Source: Streptococcus mitis (GTDB taxonomy: Bacteria; Bacillota; Bacilli; Lactobacillales; Streptococcaceae). From it: a stretch of 64,000 nucleotides of DNA. The position numbers and the translations under genes are program-made. How positions within the stretch are numbered: position 1 is the stretch's first letter; each line of letters opens with the position of its first letter. The stretch spans positions 1 to 64,000 of the forward strand of contig NZ_CAMHZD010000001.1 of the NCBI RefSeq assembly GCF_946190065.1, written 5' to 3'. The notes beneath the pieces are model-generated. The model saw nothing but the letters and a program-made list of their open reading frames with translations, was not told where the DNA came from and ran no database searches. Positions 55,102 to 64,000 of the stretch are shown here, in pieces.

Positions 55102-56452
55102 ATTGATTAGAAAAAATATTCTTACTAGTGATTTTATCTTCATTTTAATTTTATTGGGTTTTATCTTGATTGTTACCTTGCTTTTGCTAGAAAATCGGCG
55201 AGATAATATTCGGTTGAAGCAAATTAATCAAAAAGTTAAAGACTTGATTGCAGGAGATTATTCTCAGGTATTGGATATGCAGGGAAGCTCTGAAATCACT
55301 AATATTACCAATAATCTCAATGATTTATCAGAAGTAATCCGTTTGACCCAAGAAAATCTGGAACAAGAGAGTAAACGATTGCACAGTATCCTCTCTTACA
55401 TGACAGATGGAGTCCTCGCGACCAATCGTCGTGGTAAGATTACTATGATTAATGACATGGCTAAGAAACAGCTAGGTGTTCAGAAGGAAGATGTTCTCAA
55501 TAAAAGTATTCTAGAATTACTTAAGATTGAAGATGAGTATGAACTTCGTGATTTGATTACCCAAGTTCCTGAACTCATGATTGATTCTCAGGATGCCAAT
55601 GGTGAGTATCTGAGCCTTCGTGTACGCTTCGCCTTGGTGCGTCGTGAGTCTGGATTTATCTCAGGTTTGGTAGCTGTTTTGCATGATACGACGGAGCAGG
55701 AGAAGGAAGAACGCGAACGAAGACTCTTTGTTTCCAACGTTAGTCATGAGTTACGGACGCCTCTGACTAGTGTAAAATCCTATCTTGAAGCCTTGGATGA
55801 GGGAGCCTTGTCAGAACCTGTTGCACCAGACTTTATCAAGGTGTCTCTAGACGAAACCAACCGTATGATGCGGATGGTGACAGACCTTCTCCATCTTTCT
55901 CGAATTGATAATGCAACTAGTCACCTAGATGTGGAACTGATTAACTTCACAGCCTTTATTACCTTTATTCTTAACCGCTTTGATAAGATGAGGGGATCAG
56001 ACGAAGAAAAGAAATATGAATTGGTTAGAGATTATCCGATTACGTCTGTCTGGATTGAAATTGATACAGACAAGATGACGCAGGTGATTGATAATATTCT
56101 CAACAATGCCATTAAATATTCTCCAGATGGTGGAAAAATCACAGTGACCATGAAGACGACTGATGATCAGATGATTTTATCCATCTCAGACCAAGGATTG
56201 GGTATTCCTAAGCAGGATTTGCCACGTATCTTTGACCGTTTCTACCGTGTGGATCGTGCTAGAAGCCGTGCTCAAGGTGGAACAGGGCTAGGACTGTCTA
56301 TCGCTAAAGAAATTATCAAACAACATAATGGTTTTATTTGGGCCAAGAGTATATATGGTAAGGGATCAACCTTTACCATTGTGCTCCCTTATGATAAGGA
56401 TGCAGTGAAGGAAGAAGTATGGGAGGAAGAAATAGAAGACCAGAATGAGTGA
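55094..56452 (+). CDS. vicK: Sensor histidine kinase VicK (WalK)
   Basis: A 452-residue protein with a single N-terminal membrane span (~12-32) and almost no external loop, the streptococcal form. HAMP-like segment, PAS domain (~100-200), His[25 protein letters not shown] with the phospho-His, and HATPase with [36 protein letters not shown] and [13 protein letters not shown]. It phosphorylates VicR. Confidence 0.97.
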   Translation: MIELIRKNILTSDFIFILILLGFILIVTLLLLENRRDNIRLKQINQKVKDLIAGDYSQVLDMQGSSEITNITNNLNDLSEVIRLTQENLEQESKRLHSILSYMTDGVLATNRRGKITMINDMAKKQLGVQKEDVLNKSILELLKIEDEYELRDLITQVPELMIDSQDANGEYLSLRVRFALVRRESGFISGLVAVLHDTTEQEKEERERRLFVSNVSHELRTPLTSVKSYLEALDEGALSEPVAPDFIKVSLDETNRMMRMVTDLLHLSRIDNATSHLDVELINFTAFITFILNRFDKMRGSDEEKKYELVRDYPITSVWIEIDTDKMTQVIDNILNNAIKYSPDGGKITVTMKTTDDQMILSISDQGLGIPKQDLPRIFDRFYRVDRARSRAQGGTGLGLSIAKEIIKQHNGFIWAKSIYGKGSTFTIVLPYDKDAVKEEVWEEEIEDQNE

Positions 56453-57254
56453 AACAGGCTTTAAATACAGTATTTTAGCGTCGGGTTCCAGTGGAAATTC
56501 CTTTTATCTGGAAACGCCAAAAAAGAAACTTTTAGTGGATGCAGGCTTATCTGGTAAGAAAATCACCAGCCTACTTGCTGAAATAAATCGCAAGCCAGAA
56601 GACTTGGATGCCATTTTGATTACCCATGAGCATTCAGACCATATCCATGGAGTCGGTGTGTTGGCTCGCAAGTATGGTATGGATCTTTACGCCAATGAAA
56701 AGACCTGGCAGGCTATGGAAAATAGCAAGTATCTTGGCAAGGTGGATTCTTCGCAAAAGCATATCTTTGAAATGGGCAAAACAAAAACCTTTGGAGATAT
56801 CGACATCGAGAGTTTTGGTGTAAGTCATGATGCAGTCGCACCGCAGTTCTATCGCTTTATGAAGGATGACAAGAGTTTTGTCCTTTTGACAGATACAGGT
56901 TATGTTAGTGACCGTATGGCAGGAATTGTCGAGAATGCAGATGGCTATCTTATCGAGTCCAACCATGATGTAGAGATTTTGCGAGCAGGTTCTTACGCTT
57001 GGCGACTCAAACAACGAATACTATCGGATCTGGGTCACCTTTCTAACGAGGACGGTGCTGAAGCTATGATTCGTACCTTGGGAAACCGCACTAAGAAAAT
57101 CTACCTTGGTCATTTATCTAAGGAGAACAATATCAAGGAACTGGCTCATATGACCATGGTAAATCAGTTGGCTCAAGCTGATCTTGGAGTTGGGATAGAC
57201 TTTAAGGTATATGATACCTCACCAGATACCGCAACACCATTGACAGATATATAG
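56445..57254 (+). CDS. vicX: VicX metallo-beta-lactamase-fold protein (YycJ)
   Basis: A 269-residue protein: ASGSSGNSFYLETPKKKLLVDAG, THEHSDHIHGVGVLARKYG (HxHxDH), LLTDTGYVSD and LGHLSKENN. Resembles YycJ-type nucleases; in streptococci it influences competence and stress tolerance with VicRK. It overlaps vicK by 8 bases. Confidence 0.94.
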   Translation: MSETGFKYSILASGSSGNSFYLETPKKKLLVDAGLSGKKITSLLAEINRKPEDLDAILITHEHSDHIHGVGVLARKYGMDLYANEKTWQAMENSKYLGKVDSSQKHIFEMGKTKTFGDIDIESFGVSHDAVAPQFYRFMKDDKSFVLLTDTGYVSDRMAGIVENADGYLIESNHDVEILRAGSYAWRLKQRILSDLGHLSNEDGAEAMIRTLGNRTKKIYLGHLSKENNIKELAHMTMVNQLAQADLGVGIDFKVYDTSPDTATPLTDI

Positions 57255-57255
57255 A

Positions 57256-57282
57256 AAGAACGCTAAGAAGGTGTTCTTTTTA
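57256..57282 (+). terminator. Terminator after vicX
   Basis: AAGAAC and GTTCTT arms around GCTAAGAAGGT-like loop, then TTTTT. Confidence 0.65.
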
Positions 57283-57283
57283 T

Positions 57284-57324
57284 ATTGACTGAACACCTAA
57301 AAAGTAATACAATGGTGTTACTAT
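57284..57324 (+). promoter_or_regulatory. relBE promoter and operator
   Basis: TTGACT, a 17-base spacer and TACAAT. The -10 lies inside the inverted repeat AGTAATAC/GTGTTACT (imperfect), which fits a RelB-RelE autorepression site. Confidence 0.65.
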
Positions 57325-57344
57325 TAAAAAAGGGAGTGCAAAAG

Positions 57345-57587
57345 ATGACTACTATTACATTAAAAGTTTCTGAAGCTGATAAAACATTTATGAAAGCAAT
57401 GGCTAAGTTTGAAGGGGTTTCCCTGTCGGAACTTATCCGCACCAAAACTCTTGAAGCTCTAGAAGATGAATACGATGCTCGTGTGGCAGATTTAGCCTAT
57501 CAAGAGTATTTAGAAGACTTGGAAAAAGGAGTTGAACCCATTACTTGGGAAGAAATGATGCATGATTTAGGCTTGGAGGATGAATAA
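57345..57587 (+). CDS. relB: RelB-family antitoxin
   Basis: An 80-residue protein with start ATG 57345 after AAAGGGAG; an upstream frame from 57285 lies in the promoter. N-terminal RHH (TTITLKVSEADKTFMKAMAKFEGVSLSELIRTKTLEALE) for DNA binding and an acidic C-terminal tail that neutralises RelE. It matches the pneumococcal RelBE2 antitoxin in position next to vicX. Overlaps relE by 8 bases. Confidence 0.92.
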   Translation: MTTITLKVSEADKTFMKAMAKFEGVSLSELIRTKTLEALEDEYDARVADLAYQEYLEDLEKGVEPITWEEMMHDLGLEDE

Positions 57588-57843
57588 TTTGTATAAATTA
57601 GTTCCAACAAGACGTTTCATCAAGCAATTGAAAAAATTGGATCGTTATACGCAGAAGATAATTACAAACTATTTACAAACCAATGTTTTGGAAGACCCAA
57701 GACGACACGGAAAGGCTTTGGTTGGTAATCGCGTTGGTCAATGGCGCTATAGAATTGGTAATTATCGAGTTATCGTACAAATTGTAGATGATGAATTAGT
57801 CATTGCTACTTTAGAAGTTGGTCATCGGAGAGATATTTATTGA
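57580..57843 (+). CDS. relE: RelE-family mRNA interferase toxin
   Basis: An 87-residue protein: YKLVPTRRFIKQLKKLDRYTQKII, GKALVGNRVGQWRYRIGNYRVIVQI and the C-terminal ATLEVGHRRDIY with basic catalytic residues. RelE cleaves mRNA at the ribosome when RelB is degraded. Its stop codon is in the same frame as the following truncated channel gene. Confidence 0.93.
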   Translation: MNNLYKLVPTRRFIKQLKKLDRYTQKIITNYLQTNVLEDPRRHGKALVGNRVGQWRYRIGNYRVIVQIVDDELVIATLEVGHRRDIY

Positions 57844-57885
57844 ATTAAAGTTGAGTATATTCTGGTATTACTTGGATTTGCTGAG

Positions 57886-58563
57886 ATGATTGATTTAGAC
57901 AGTCCTCCATACAGTATTATTGACTTGCTACTTTGGTTTGTGTTTGTGGTAGATTATGGTTGGCGGTTCTTTTCAAGTAAAGCAAAATGGAGGTTTATAC
58001 TTGAAAATATCTTTGACTTGTTAGCTATCCTTCCTTTAAATGCTATTTTTACAGTATTGCGATTAGGGCGTATCTTCCGCTTAGCAAGGCTGACAAAATT
58101 ACTGAAACTGACTCGTTTACTTAGAATAATTGGACTTACAGGTAAATTAGAAAGAAAAATTAGTAGATTCTTACGGACAAATGGCCTGATTTATATCTTG
58201 TATGTTAATATTTTTATTGTTCTAGTAGGAAGTTCAATTTTATCTGTAGTTGAAGAAAAATCTTTCTCAGATAGTCTTTGGTGGGCTCTTGTGACAGTAA
58301 CCACTGTTGGTTATGGTGATATTGTTCCAGTTTCCCTTTTTGGGAAATGGCTAGCTTTTTTATTAATGTTGGTAGGGATTAGTACAATAGGAATGTTAAC
58401 AAGTGCCTTGACGAACTTTTTTGTAAAAGATAATCCAGATGAACAGATAAAACTTGATAAACTCCAAGACGAATTATCGGGCCAAAGAATATTAATAGAG
58501 AAACAATCTGAGAAAATCGAAGAACTGCATCGGATGATACAAGATTTGCTTGAAAAAACGTAA
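57886..58563 (+). CDS. Voltage-gated potassium channel-like protein, 5'-truncated
   Basis: A 225-residue product from ATG 57886. S2 (YSIIDLLLWFVFVVDYGWRFF), S3, an S4 with regularly spaced Arg/Lys (RLGRIFRLARLTKLLKLTRLLRII), pore filter TTVGYGDIVP, S6 and a C-terminal coiled coil are present. S1 is incomplete: the same frame continues upstream for 14 codons (IKVEYILVLLGFAE) straight to the relE stop, with no start codon or SD. The true N-terminus seems lost, so this may be a pseudogene or be poorly expressed. Confidence 0.75.
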   Translation: MIDLDSPPYSIIDLLLWFVFVVDYGWRFFSSKAKWRFILENIFDLLAILPLNAIFTVLRLGRIFRLARLTKLLKLTRLLRIIGLTGKLERKISRFLRTNGLIYILYVNIFIVLVGSSILSVVEEKSFSDSLWWALVTVTTVGYGDIVPVSLFGKWLAFLLMLVGISTIGMLTSALTNFFVKDNPDEQIKLDKLQDELSGQRILIEKQSEKIEELHRMIQDLLEKT

Positions 58564-58575
58564 TTTTGACCATTT

Positions 58576-58602
58576 AAAAACCACTCGATGAGTGGCTTTT
58601 TT
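58576..58602. terminator. Bidirectional terminator between channel and thioredoxin-like genes
   Basis: AAAACCACTC and GAGTGGCTTTT hairpin with GAT loop, A run on one side and T run on the other. Confidence 0.85.
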
Positions 58603-58948
58603 ACAATCCAGCGAAATCTTTGATTTCTTGTGCTGACATTGAAGAGTCGCAACGGACATTGATTTGTCCATCCGCAATGTGAACAAATCCTGGTACAGTT
58701 GGGATTCCGTAGCGTGAGCGGAATGCTTGCAACTCATTGAGTTGGCTTGGTTCTTCACTGTTGATGAAGTAGATGTGAGCTTTAGTGTCAGCTACGACAC
58801 CTGCCAAGGTACCAGCAAATTTACGGCAGTAAGGGCAAGTTTTGCGACCGATAAAGAAGGTTGCAGTTTCTTTTTTATCAAGAGCTTCTTCCGCACGTGC
58901 TACTGTAGTGACTTCAAGGTCTTTGATATTATCTAAAAATTGTTCCAT
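58601..58948 (-). CDS. Thioredoxin-fold protein (bacteriocin transport accessory type)
   Basis: A 115-residue protein with CPYC redox motif in FIGRKTCPYCRKFAGTLAGVV and cis-Pro segment YGIPTVPGFVHI. It lacks a signal peptide, so it acts in the cytoplasm. Often annotated as a bacteriocin transport accessory protein, but no bacteriocin genes are nearby; a general thiol role is as likely. Confidence 0.88.
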   Translation of the reverse strand: MEQFLDNIKDLEVTTVARAEEALDKKETATFFIGRKTCPYCRKFAGTLAGVVADTKAHIYFINSEEPSQLNELQAFRSRYGIPTVPGFVHIADGQINVRCDSSMSAQEIKDFAGL

Positions 58949-59018
58949 GAGATTACCTCGCTTTCATTGATAAGTCTAGTATGCCATAAAGTTTCTAAAA
59001 TTGCTTAGATTTGATACG

Positions 59019-59051
59019 AAAAAAAGATGAGATTGGTTGGTCTCATCTTTT
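59019..59051 (-). terminator. Terminator after pgm
   Basis: On the minus strand AAAAGATGAGA and TCTCATCTTTT pair around an 8-base loop, then a T run. Confidence 0.9.
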
Positions 59052-59059
59052 ATAGGGCT

Positions 59060-60778
59060 TTATTTTACAAAAGCATTGATTTCTGCTTCGATGTTAGCGA
59101 TTTTAGCTTGTGATTCTTCGTTGGTTTCACCTACAACTGCAATGTAGAACTTGATTTTTGGTTCTGTACCTGAAGGGCGAACAGCAATCCATGAACCGTC
59201 AGCAAGTGTGTATTTCAAAACATCACTTGGAGGAGTTGTCAAATTTGTAACAGTACCGTCAGCAGCAGTGGCAGTTTGAGCCTTGAAGTCTTCTACTACA
59301 GTGATAGCTGTTGCATTCCATTCTTTTGGAGCGTTGTTACGGAATTTAGCCATAATCGCTTTGATTTGTTCAGCACCATCAACACCTGAAAGGGTAACAG
59401 AGATAGTTTTTTCTGCGTAGTAGCCGTATTCTTTGTAGATTTCTTCGATACCGTCAGCAAGTGTCAAACCACGAGAACGGTAGTAGGCAGCAAGTTCAGC
59501 AACGACAAGAACGGCTTGAATAGCGTCTTTATCACGTACGAAAGGTTTAATCAAGTAACCGAAGCTTTCTTCAAATCCCATCATGTATGTGTGATTGTGT
59601 TTTTCTTCGAATTCTTGGATTTTTTCAGCGATAAATTTGAAACCTGTCAAAACGTTGAACATAGTTGCGCCGTAGCTTTCAGCAATCTTCGTTACCAAGT
59701 CAGTTGATACGATAGATTTGCAGAGGGCTGCATTTTCAGGAAGAGTTCCAGCGTTTTTGTGGGCTTCCAAGATGTATTTAGCCATGATGGCACCGATTTG
59801 GTTACCTGAAAGGTTGAGGTAGCTACCATCTTTTTGAAGAACTTCAACACCAACACGGTCAGCATCAGGGTCAGTTGCGACAAGAACGTCTGCACCAACT
59901 TGACGACCAAGTTCTTCAGCAAGTGCAAAGGCTGCTTGGCTTTCTGGGTTTGGCGATTTTACAGTTGAGAAGTCTGGGTCAGCAGTTGCTTGCGCTTCAA
60001 CGACTTGAACAGAGTCAAATCCTGCTTGGGCAAGAGCACGACGAGCCAACATTTCACCAGTACCATGAAGTGGTGTGTAGACAATCTTCATGTCTTTACC
60101 GAATTCTTCAATCAAGGCTGGGTTGATGTTTACGTCCTTAACCTCTTTAAGGTATTCTACGTCAACAGCTTCGCCGATAACTTCAATCAAGCCAGAAGCT
60201 TTTTCAGCTTCCACATCAGCAACTTCTACCGCAAATGGATTTTCGATTGCACGGATATAAGTAGTCAAAGCGTCTGCGTCGTGTGGGGGCATTTGTCCAC
60301 CGTCTTCACCGTAAACCTTGTAACCGTTAAATGGTGCAGGGTTGTGGCTGGCTGTGACCATGATACCCGCGAAACAGTTGAGGTGACGAACTGCAAATGA
60401 TAGTTCTGGAGTTGGACGAAGGCTTTCAAATACATAAGATTTGATGCCGTGTTTAGCAAGAACTGCCGCAGATTCAAAGGCAAACTCTGGTGAGAAGTGA
60501 CGGCTATCGTAGGCGATTGCGACACCACGTTCTTTTTCGTTTCCACCTTTTGACTCAATCAAACGAGCCAAACCTTCAGTAGCTTGGCGAACAACGTAGA
60601 TGTTGATGCGGTTTGTACCAGCACCAATCAAGCCACGCATACCTGCAGTACCAAATTCAAGATTTGTATAGAAGGCATCTTCCTTTATTTTTTCGTCCAT
60701 ATTTTCCAAATCTTGACGAAGGTAGTCAGGAAGCTCCGCAAAATCAACCCATTTTTGGTAATTTTCTTGGTAAGACAT
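59060..60778 (-). CDS. pgm: Phosphoglucomutase / phosphomannomutase
   Basis: A 572-residue alpha-D-phosphohexomutase: phosphoserine loop MVTASHNPAPFNGYKVYG, metal loop ATDPDADRVGVEV, sugar loop MGFEESFGYL and phosphate loop AVRPSGTEPKIKFY. It interconverts glucose-1- and glucose-6-phosphate for capsule, wall and glycogen precursors. -10 TATAAT on the minus strand at 60821-60816 with SD AAAAGGAG. Confidence 0.96.
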   Translation of the reverse strand: MSYQENYQKWVDFAELPDYLRQDLENMDEKIKEDAFYTNLEFGTAGMRGLIGAGTNRINIYVVRQATEGLARLIESKGGNEKERGVAIAYDSRHFSPEFAFESAAVLAKHGIKSYVFESLRPTPELSFAVRHLNCFAGIMVTASHNPAPFNGYKVYGEDGGQMPPHDADALTTYIRAIENPFAVEVADVEAEKASGLIEVIGEAVDVEYLKEVKDVNINPALIEEFGKDMKIVYTPLHGTGEMLARRALAQAGFDSVQVVEAQATADPDFSTVKSPNPESQAAFALAEELGRQVGADVLVATDPDADRVGVEVLQKDGSYLNLSGNQIGAIMAKYILEAHKNAGTLPENAALCKSIVSTDLVTKIAESYGATMFNVLTGFKFIAEKIQEFEEKHNHTYMMGFEESFGYLIKPFVRDKDAIQAVLVVAELAAYYRSRGLTLADGIEEIYKEYGYYAEKTISVTLSGVDGAEQIKAIMAKFRNNAPKEWNATAITVVEDFKAQTATAADGTVTNLTTPPSDVLKYTLADGSWIAVRPSGTEPKIKFYIAVVGETNEESQAKIANIEAEINAFVK

Positions 60779-60915
60779 TAAAATTCTCCTTTTGTAAATT
60801 GTTTTAACCGTTCACATTATAGCATTTTTTAGCATTTTAGTAAAACCTTAGCATAATTTTCAGAATAGTGGTGACATATGCCGGTTTATCAAGTCTTGAA
60901 TGCCTTAGGGAAACA

Positions 60916-60924
60916 TGCTATACT
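60916..60924 (+). promoter_or_regulatory. Extended -10 promoter of the ABC-F gene, leaderless
   Basis: TGCTATACT with TATACT at 60919-60924; +7 falls on the ATG at 60931. No SD. Confidence 0.55.
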
Positions 60925-60930
60925 ACTTGT

Positions 60931-62832
60931 ATGATTATTTTACAAGCTAATAAAATTGAACGTTCTTTTGCTGGAGAGGTTCTTTTTGATAATATCAACT
61001 TGCAGGTTGATGAACGAGATCGGATTGCTCTTGTTGGGAAAAATGGTGCAGGTAAGTCTACTCTTTTGAAGATTTTGGTTGGAGAAGAGGAGCTAACTAG
61101 TGGTGAAATCAATAAGAAAAAAGATATTTCTCTATCTTACCTAGCCCAAGATAGTCGTTTTGAGTCTGAAAATACCATCTACGATGAGATGCTTCATGTC
61201 TTTGATGACTTACGTCGGAATGAGAACCAACTTCGTCAGATGGAATTGGAGATGGGTGAAAAGTTTGGTGAAGATTTAGAGAAACTGATGTCAGATTACG
61301 ACCGCTTATCTGAGAATTTTCGCCAAGCAGGTGGCTTTACCTATGAAGCTGATATCCGAGCGATTTTAAATGGATTCAAGTTTGACGAGTCTATGTGGCA
61401 TATGAAAATTGCTGAGCTTTCTGGTGGTCAAAATACTCGTTTGGCTCTAGCCAAAATGCTACTTGAAAAGCCAAACCTCTTGGTCTTGGACGAGCCAACC
61501 AACCACTTGGATATTGAAACGATTGCCTGGCTAGAGAATTACTTGGTAAACTATAGCGGTGCCCTTATTATTGTCAGCCACGACCGTTATTTCTTGGATA
61601 AGGTTGCGACGATTACGCTGGATTTGACCAAGCATTCTTTGGATCGCTATGTGGGGAATTACTCTCGTTTTGTTGAGTTGAAAGAGCAGAAGCTAGCTAC
61701 TGAAGCAAAAAACTATGAAAAGCAACAAAAGGAAATCGCTGCTCTGGAAGACTTTGTCAATCGCAATCTAGTCCGAGCTTCAACGACCAAACGTGCCCAA
61801 TCTCGTCGTAAACAACTGGAAAAAATGGAACGTCTGGACAAGCCTGAAGCTGGTAAAAAAGCAGCCAACATGACCTTCCAGTCTGAAAAAACGTCGGGCA
61901 ATGTTGTTTTGACTGTTGAAAATGCGGCTATTGGCTATGATGGGGAAGTACTGTCAGAGCCTATCAACCTAGACCTTCGTAAGATGAATGCTGTCGCTAT
62001 TGTTGGTCCCAATGGTATTGGCAAGTCAACCTTTATTAAGTCTATAGTGAACCAGATTCCGTTTATCAAGGGAGAAAAGCGATTTGGGGCTAATGTTGAG
62101 GTGGGTTACTATGACCAAACCCAAAGTAAGCTGACACCAAGTAATACTGTATTAGATGAGCTCTGGAATGATTTTAAACTGACACCAGAAGTTGAAATCC
62201 GTAACCGTCTAGGTGCCTTCCTTTTCTCTGGTGATGATGTTAAAAAATCAGTCGGCATGCTGTCAGGTGGCGAGAAAGCTCGTTTGCTTTTGGCTAAATT
62301 GTCTATGGAAAACAATAACTTCTTGATTCTGGATGAGCCAACCAACCACTTGGATATTGATAGCAAGGAAGTGCTAGAAAATGCCTTGATTGACTTTGAT
62401 GGAACTCTTCTATTCGTCAGTCATGACCGTTACTTTATCAATCGTGTGGCAACTCATGTTTTGGAATTGTCTGAGAAGGGTTCGACTCTTTACTTGGGAG
62501 ATTACGACTACTATGTTGAGAAGAAAGCAGAAGTAGAAATGACTCAGGCTGAGGAAGATTCAACTCACAATCAAGTAAAAGAATCAAGTCCAGTCAATGA
62601 CTATCAGGCCCAGAAAGAAAGTCAAAAAGAAGTTCGCAAACTCATGCGACAAATCGAAAGTCTAGAAGCTGAAATTGAAGAGCTAGAAAGTCAAAGCCAA
62701 GCCATTTCTGAACAAATGTTGGAAACAAACGATGCCGACGAACTCATGGAATTGCAGGCTGAGCTGGACAAAATCAGCCATCGTCAGGAAGAAGCCATGC
62801 TTGAATGGGAAGAATTATCAGAGCAGGTGTAA
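60931..62832 (+). CDS. ABC-F family ATPase
   Basis: A 633-residue protein with two ABC domains and no membrane part: GKNGAGKST, LSGGQNTRLALAKMLL, LVLDEPTNHLDIE; then GPNGIGKST, LSGGEKARLLLAKL, LILDEPTNHLDID. A linker between (~245-320, basic helices with RASTTKRAQSRRKQLEKMERLDK) and a C-terminal coiled coil match YdiF/Uup-type ribosome-associated factors rather than dedicated antibiotic-resistance members. The start is ATG 60931 (MIILQANKIERSF); the frame from 60868 extends through the promoter. Confidence 0.93.
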   Translation: MIILQANKIERSFAGEVLFDNINLQVDERDRIALVGKNGAGKSTLLKILVGEEELTSGEINKKKDISLSYLAQDSRFESENTIYDEMLHVFDDLRRNENQLRQMELEMGEKFGEDLEKLMSDYDRLSENFRQAGGFTYEADIRAILNGFKFDESMWHMKIAELSGGQNTRLALAKMLLEKPNLLVLDEPTNHLDIETIAWLENYLVNYSGALIIVSHDRYFLDKVATITLDLTKHSLDRYVGNYSRFVELKEQKLATEAKNYEKQQKEIAALEDFVNRNLVRASTTKRAQSRRKQLEKMERLDKPEAGKKAANMTFQSEKTSGNVVLTVENAAIGYDGEVLSEPINLDLRKMNAVAIVGPNGIGKSTFIKSIVNQIPFIKGEKRFGANVEVGYYDQTQSKLTPSNTVLDELWNDFKLTPEVEIRNRLGAFLFSGDDVKKSVGMLSGGEKARLLLAKLSMENNNFLILDEPTNHLDIDSKEVLENALIDFDGTLLFVSHDRYFINRVATHVLELSEKGSTLYLGDYDYYVEKKAEVEMTQAEEDSTHNQVKESSPVNDYQAQKESQKEVRKLMRQIESLEAEIEELESQSQAISEQMLETNDADELMELQAELDKISHRQEEAMLEWEELSEQV

Positions 62833-62847
62833 GATTTCTAAGTTTTC

Positions 62848-62878
62848 TGCCCTTCTCCATTGTGAGGAGGGCTTAATT
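62848..62878 (+). terminator. Weak terminator after the ABC-F gene
   Basis: GCCCTTCTC and GAGGAGGGC hairpin followed by TTAATTT. Confidence 0.55.
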
Positions 62879-62880
62879 TA

Positions 62881-64000
<1,120 letters not shown>

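Overview
The window comes from a low-GC Gram-positive chromosome, most likely a mitis-group Streptococcus (S. mitis, oralis or pneumoniae type). The signs are the gene content and order (rnc-smc-HAD-HAD-ftsY, mutY-vicR-vicK-vicX, relBE, a MutX-type Nudix protein), split coaB/coaC, two BOX repeats, and promoters with extended -10 boxes. Species cannot be settled from sequence reading alone.

Bases 1 to about 19,550 are the right-hand part of an integrative and conjugative element (ICE), probably of the TnGBS type, which moves with a DDE transposase instead of an integrase. In order it holds: the C-terminus of an antigen I/II-like LPXTG adhesin; SSB; a small protein and a VirD4-type coupling protein; a lipoprotein; a VirB6-like membrane protein and a stand-alone BRCT protein; an unknown protein paired with an XRE/ImmA-type metallopeptidase; a type IV secretion operon (VirB3-like, a VirB4 N-domain-like protein, a VirB4-like protein with eroded ATPase motifs, a small membrane protein, a two-domain wall hydrolase, a membrane-anchored protein); a plasmid-like maintenance operon (ParA, ribbon-helix-helix protein, RepA_N initiator domain); and an ISLre2-type DDE transposase. 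The relaxase and left end lie outside the window. The element stops just upstream of the sigma-A promoter of a tRNA-Arg(CCG) gene, the target preference remembered for TnGBS elements.

Three regulatory layers in the ICE look new to me. (1) Three conjugation operons share a box TTGTCCCTTTAA placed 32-34 bases upstream of a -10 hexamer, suggesting one activator-controlled regulon. (2) An exact 20-base sequence TATATAAAAAGTTATATAAC occurs three times, with related sites elsewhere, consistent with operators or centromere sites for the ParA/RHH pair. (3) The last 300 bases encode a plasmid-style copy-control device: a sigma-A promoter and leader on the + strand with a terminator/antiterminator fold, overlapped by a ~70-nt antisense RNA with its own promoter and terminator. 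No gene follows it in the integrated state, so its target is probably reached only in the circular form.

From tRNA-Arg to the end is core chromosome: rnc-smc-two HAD phosphatases-ftsY; zwf; a glutamine-type ABC transporter; a CPBP protease; uvrB; two GNATs and mutX; niaR-niaX; coaB-coaC-panT; fhs; a block from pcrA to pta (pcrA, radC, amidotransferase, rex, DUFs, cysteine desulfurase, prs, CYTH, relQ, nadK, RluD-type synthase, pta) flanked by inverted BOX elements; mutY; vicRKX; relBE; a 5'-truncated potassium channel; a thioredoxin-fold protein; pgm; an ABC-F protein; and the start of ligA.
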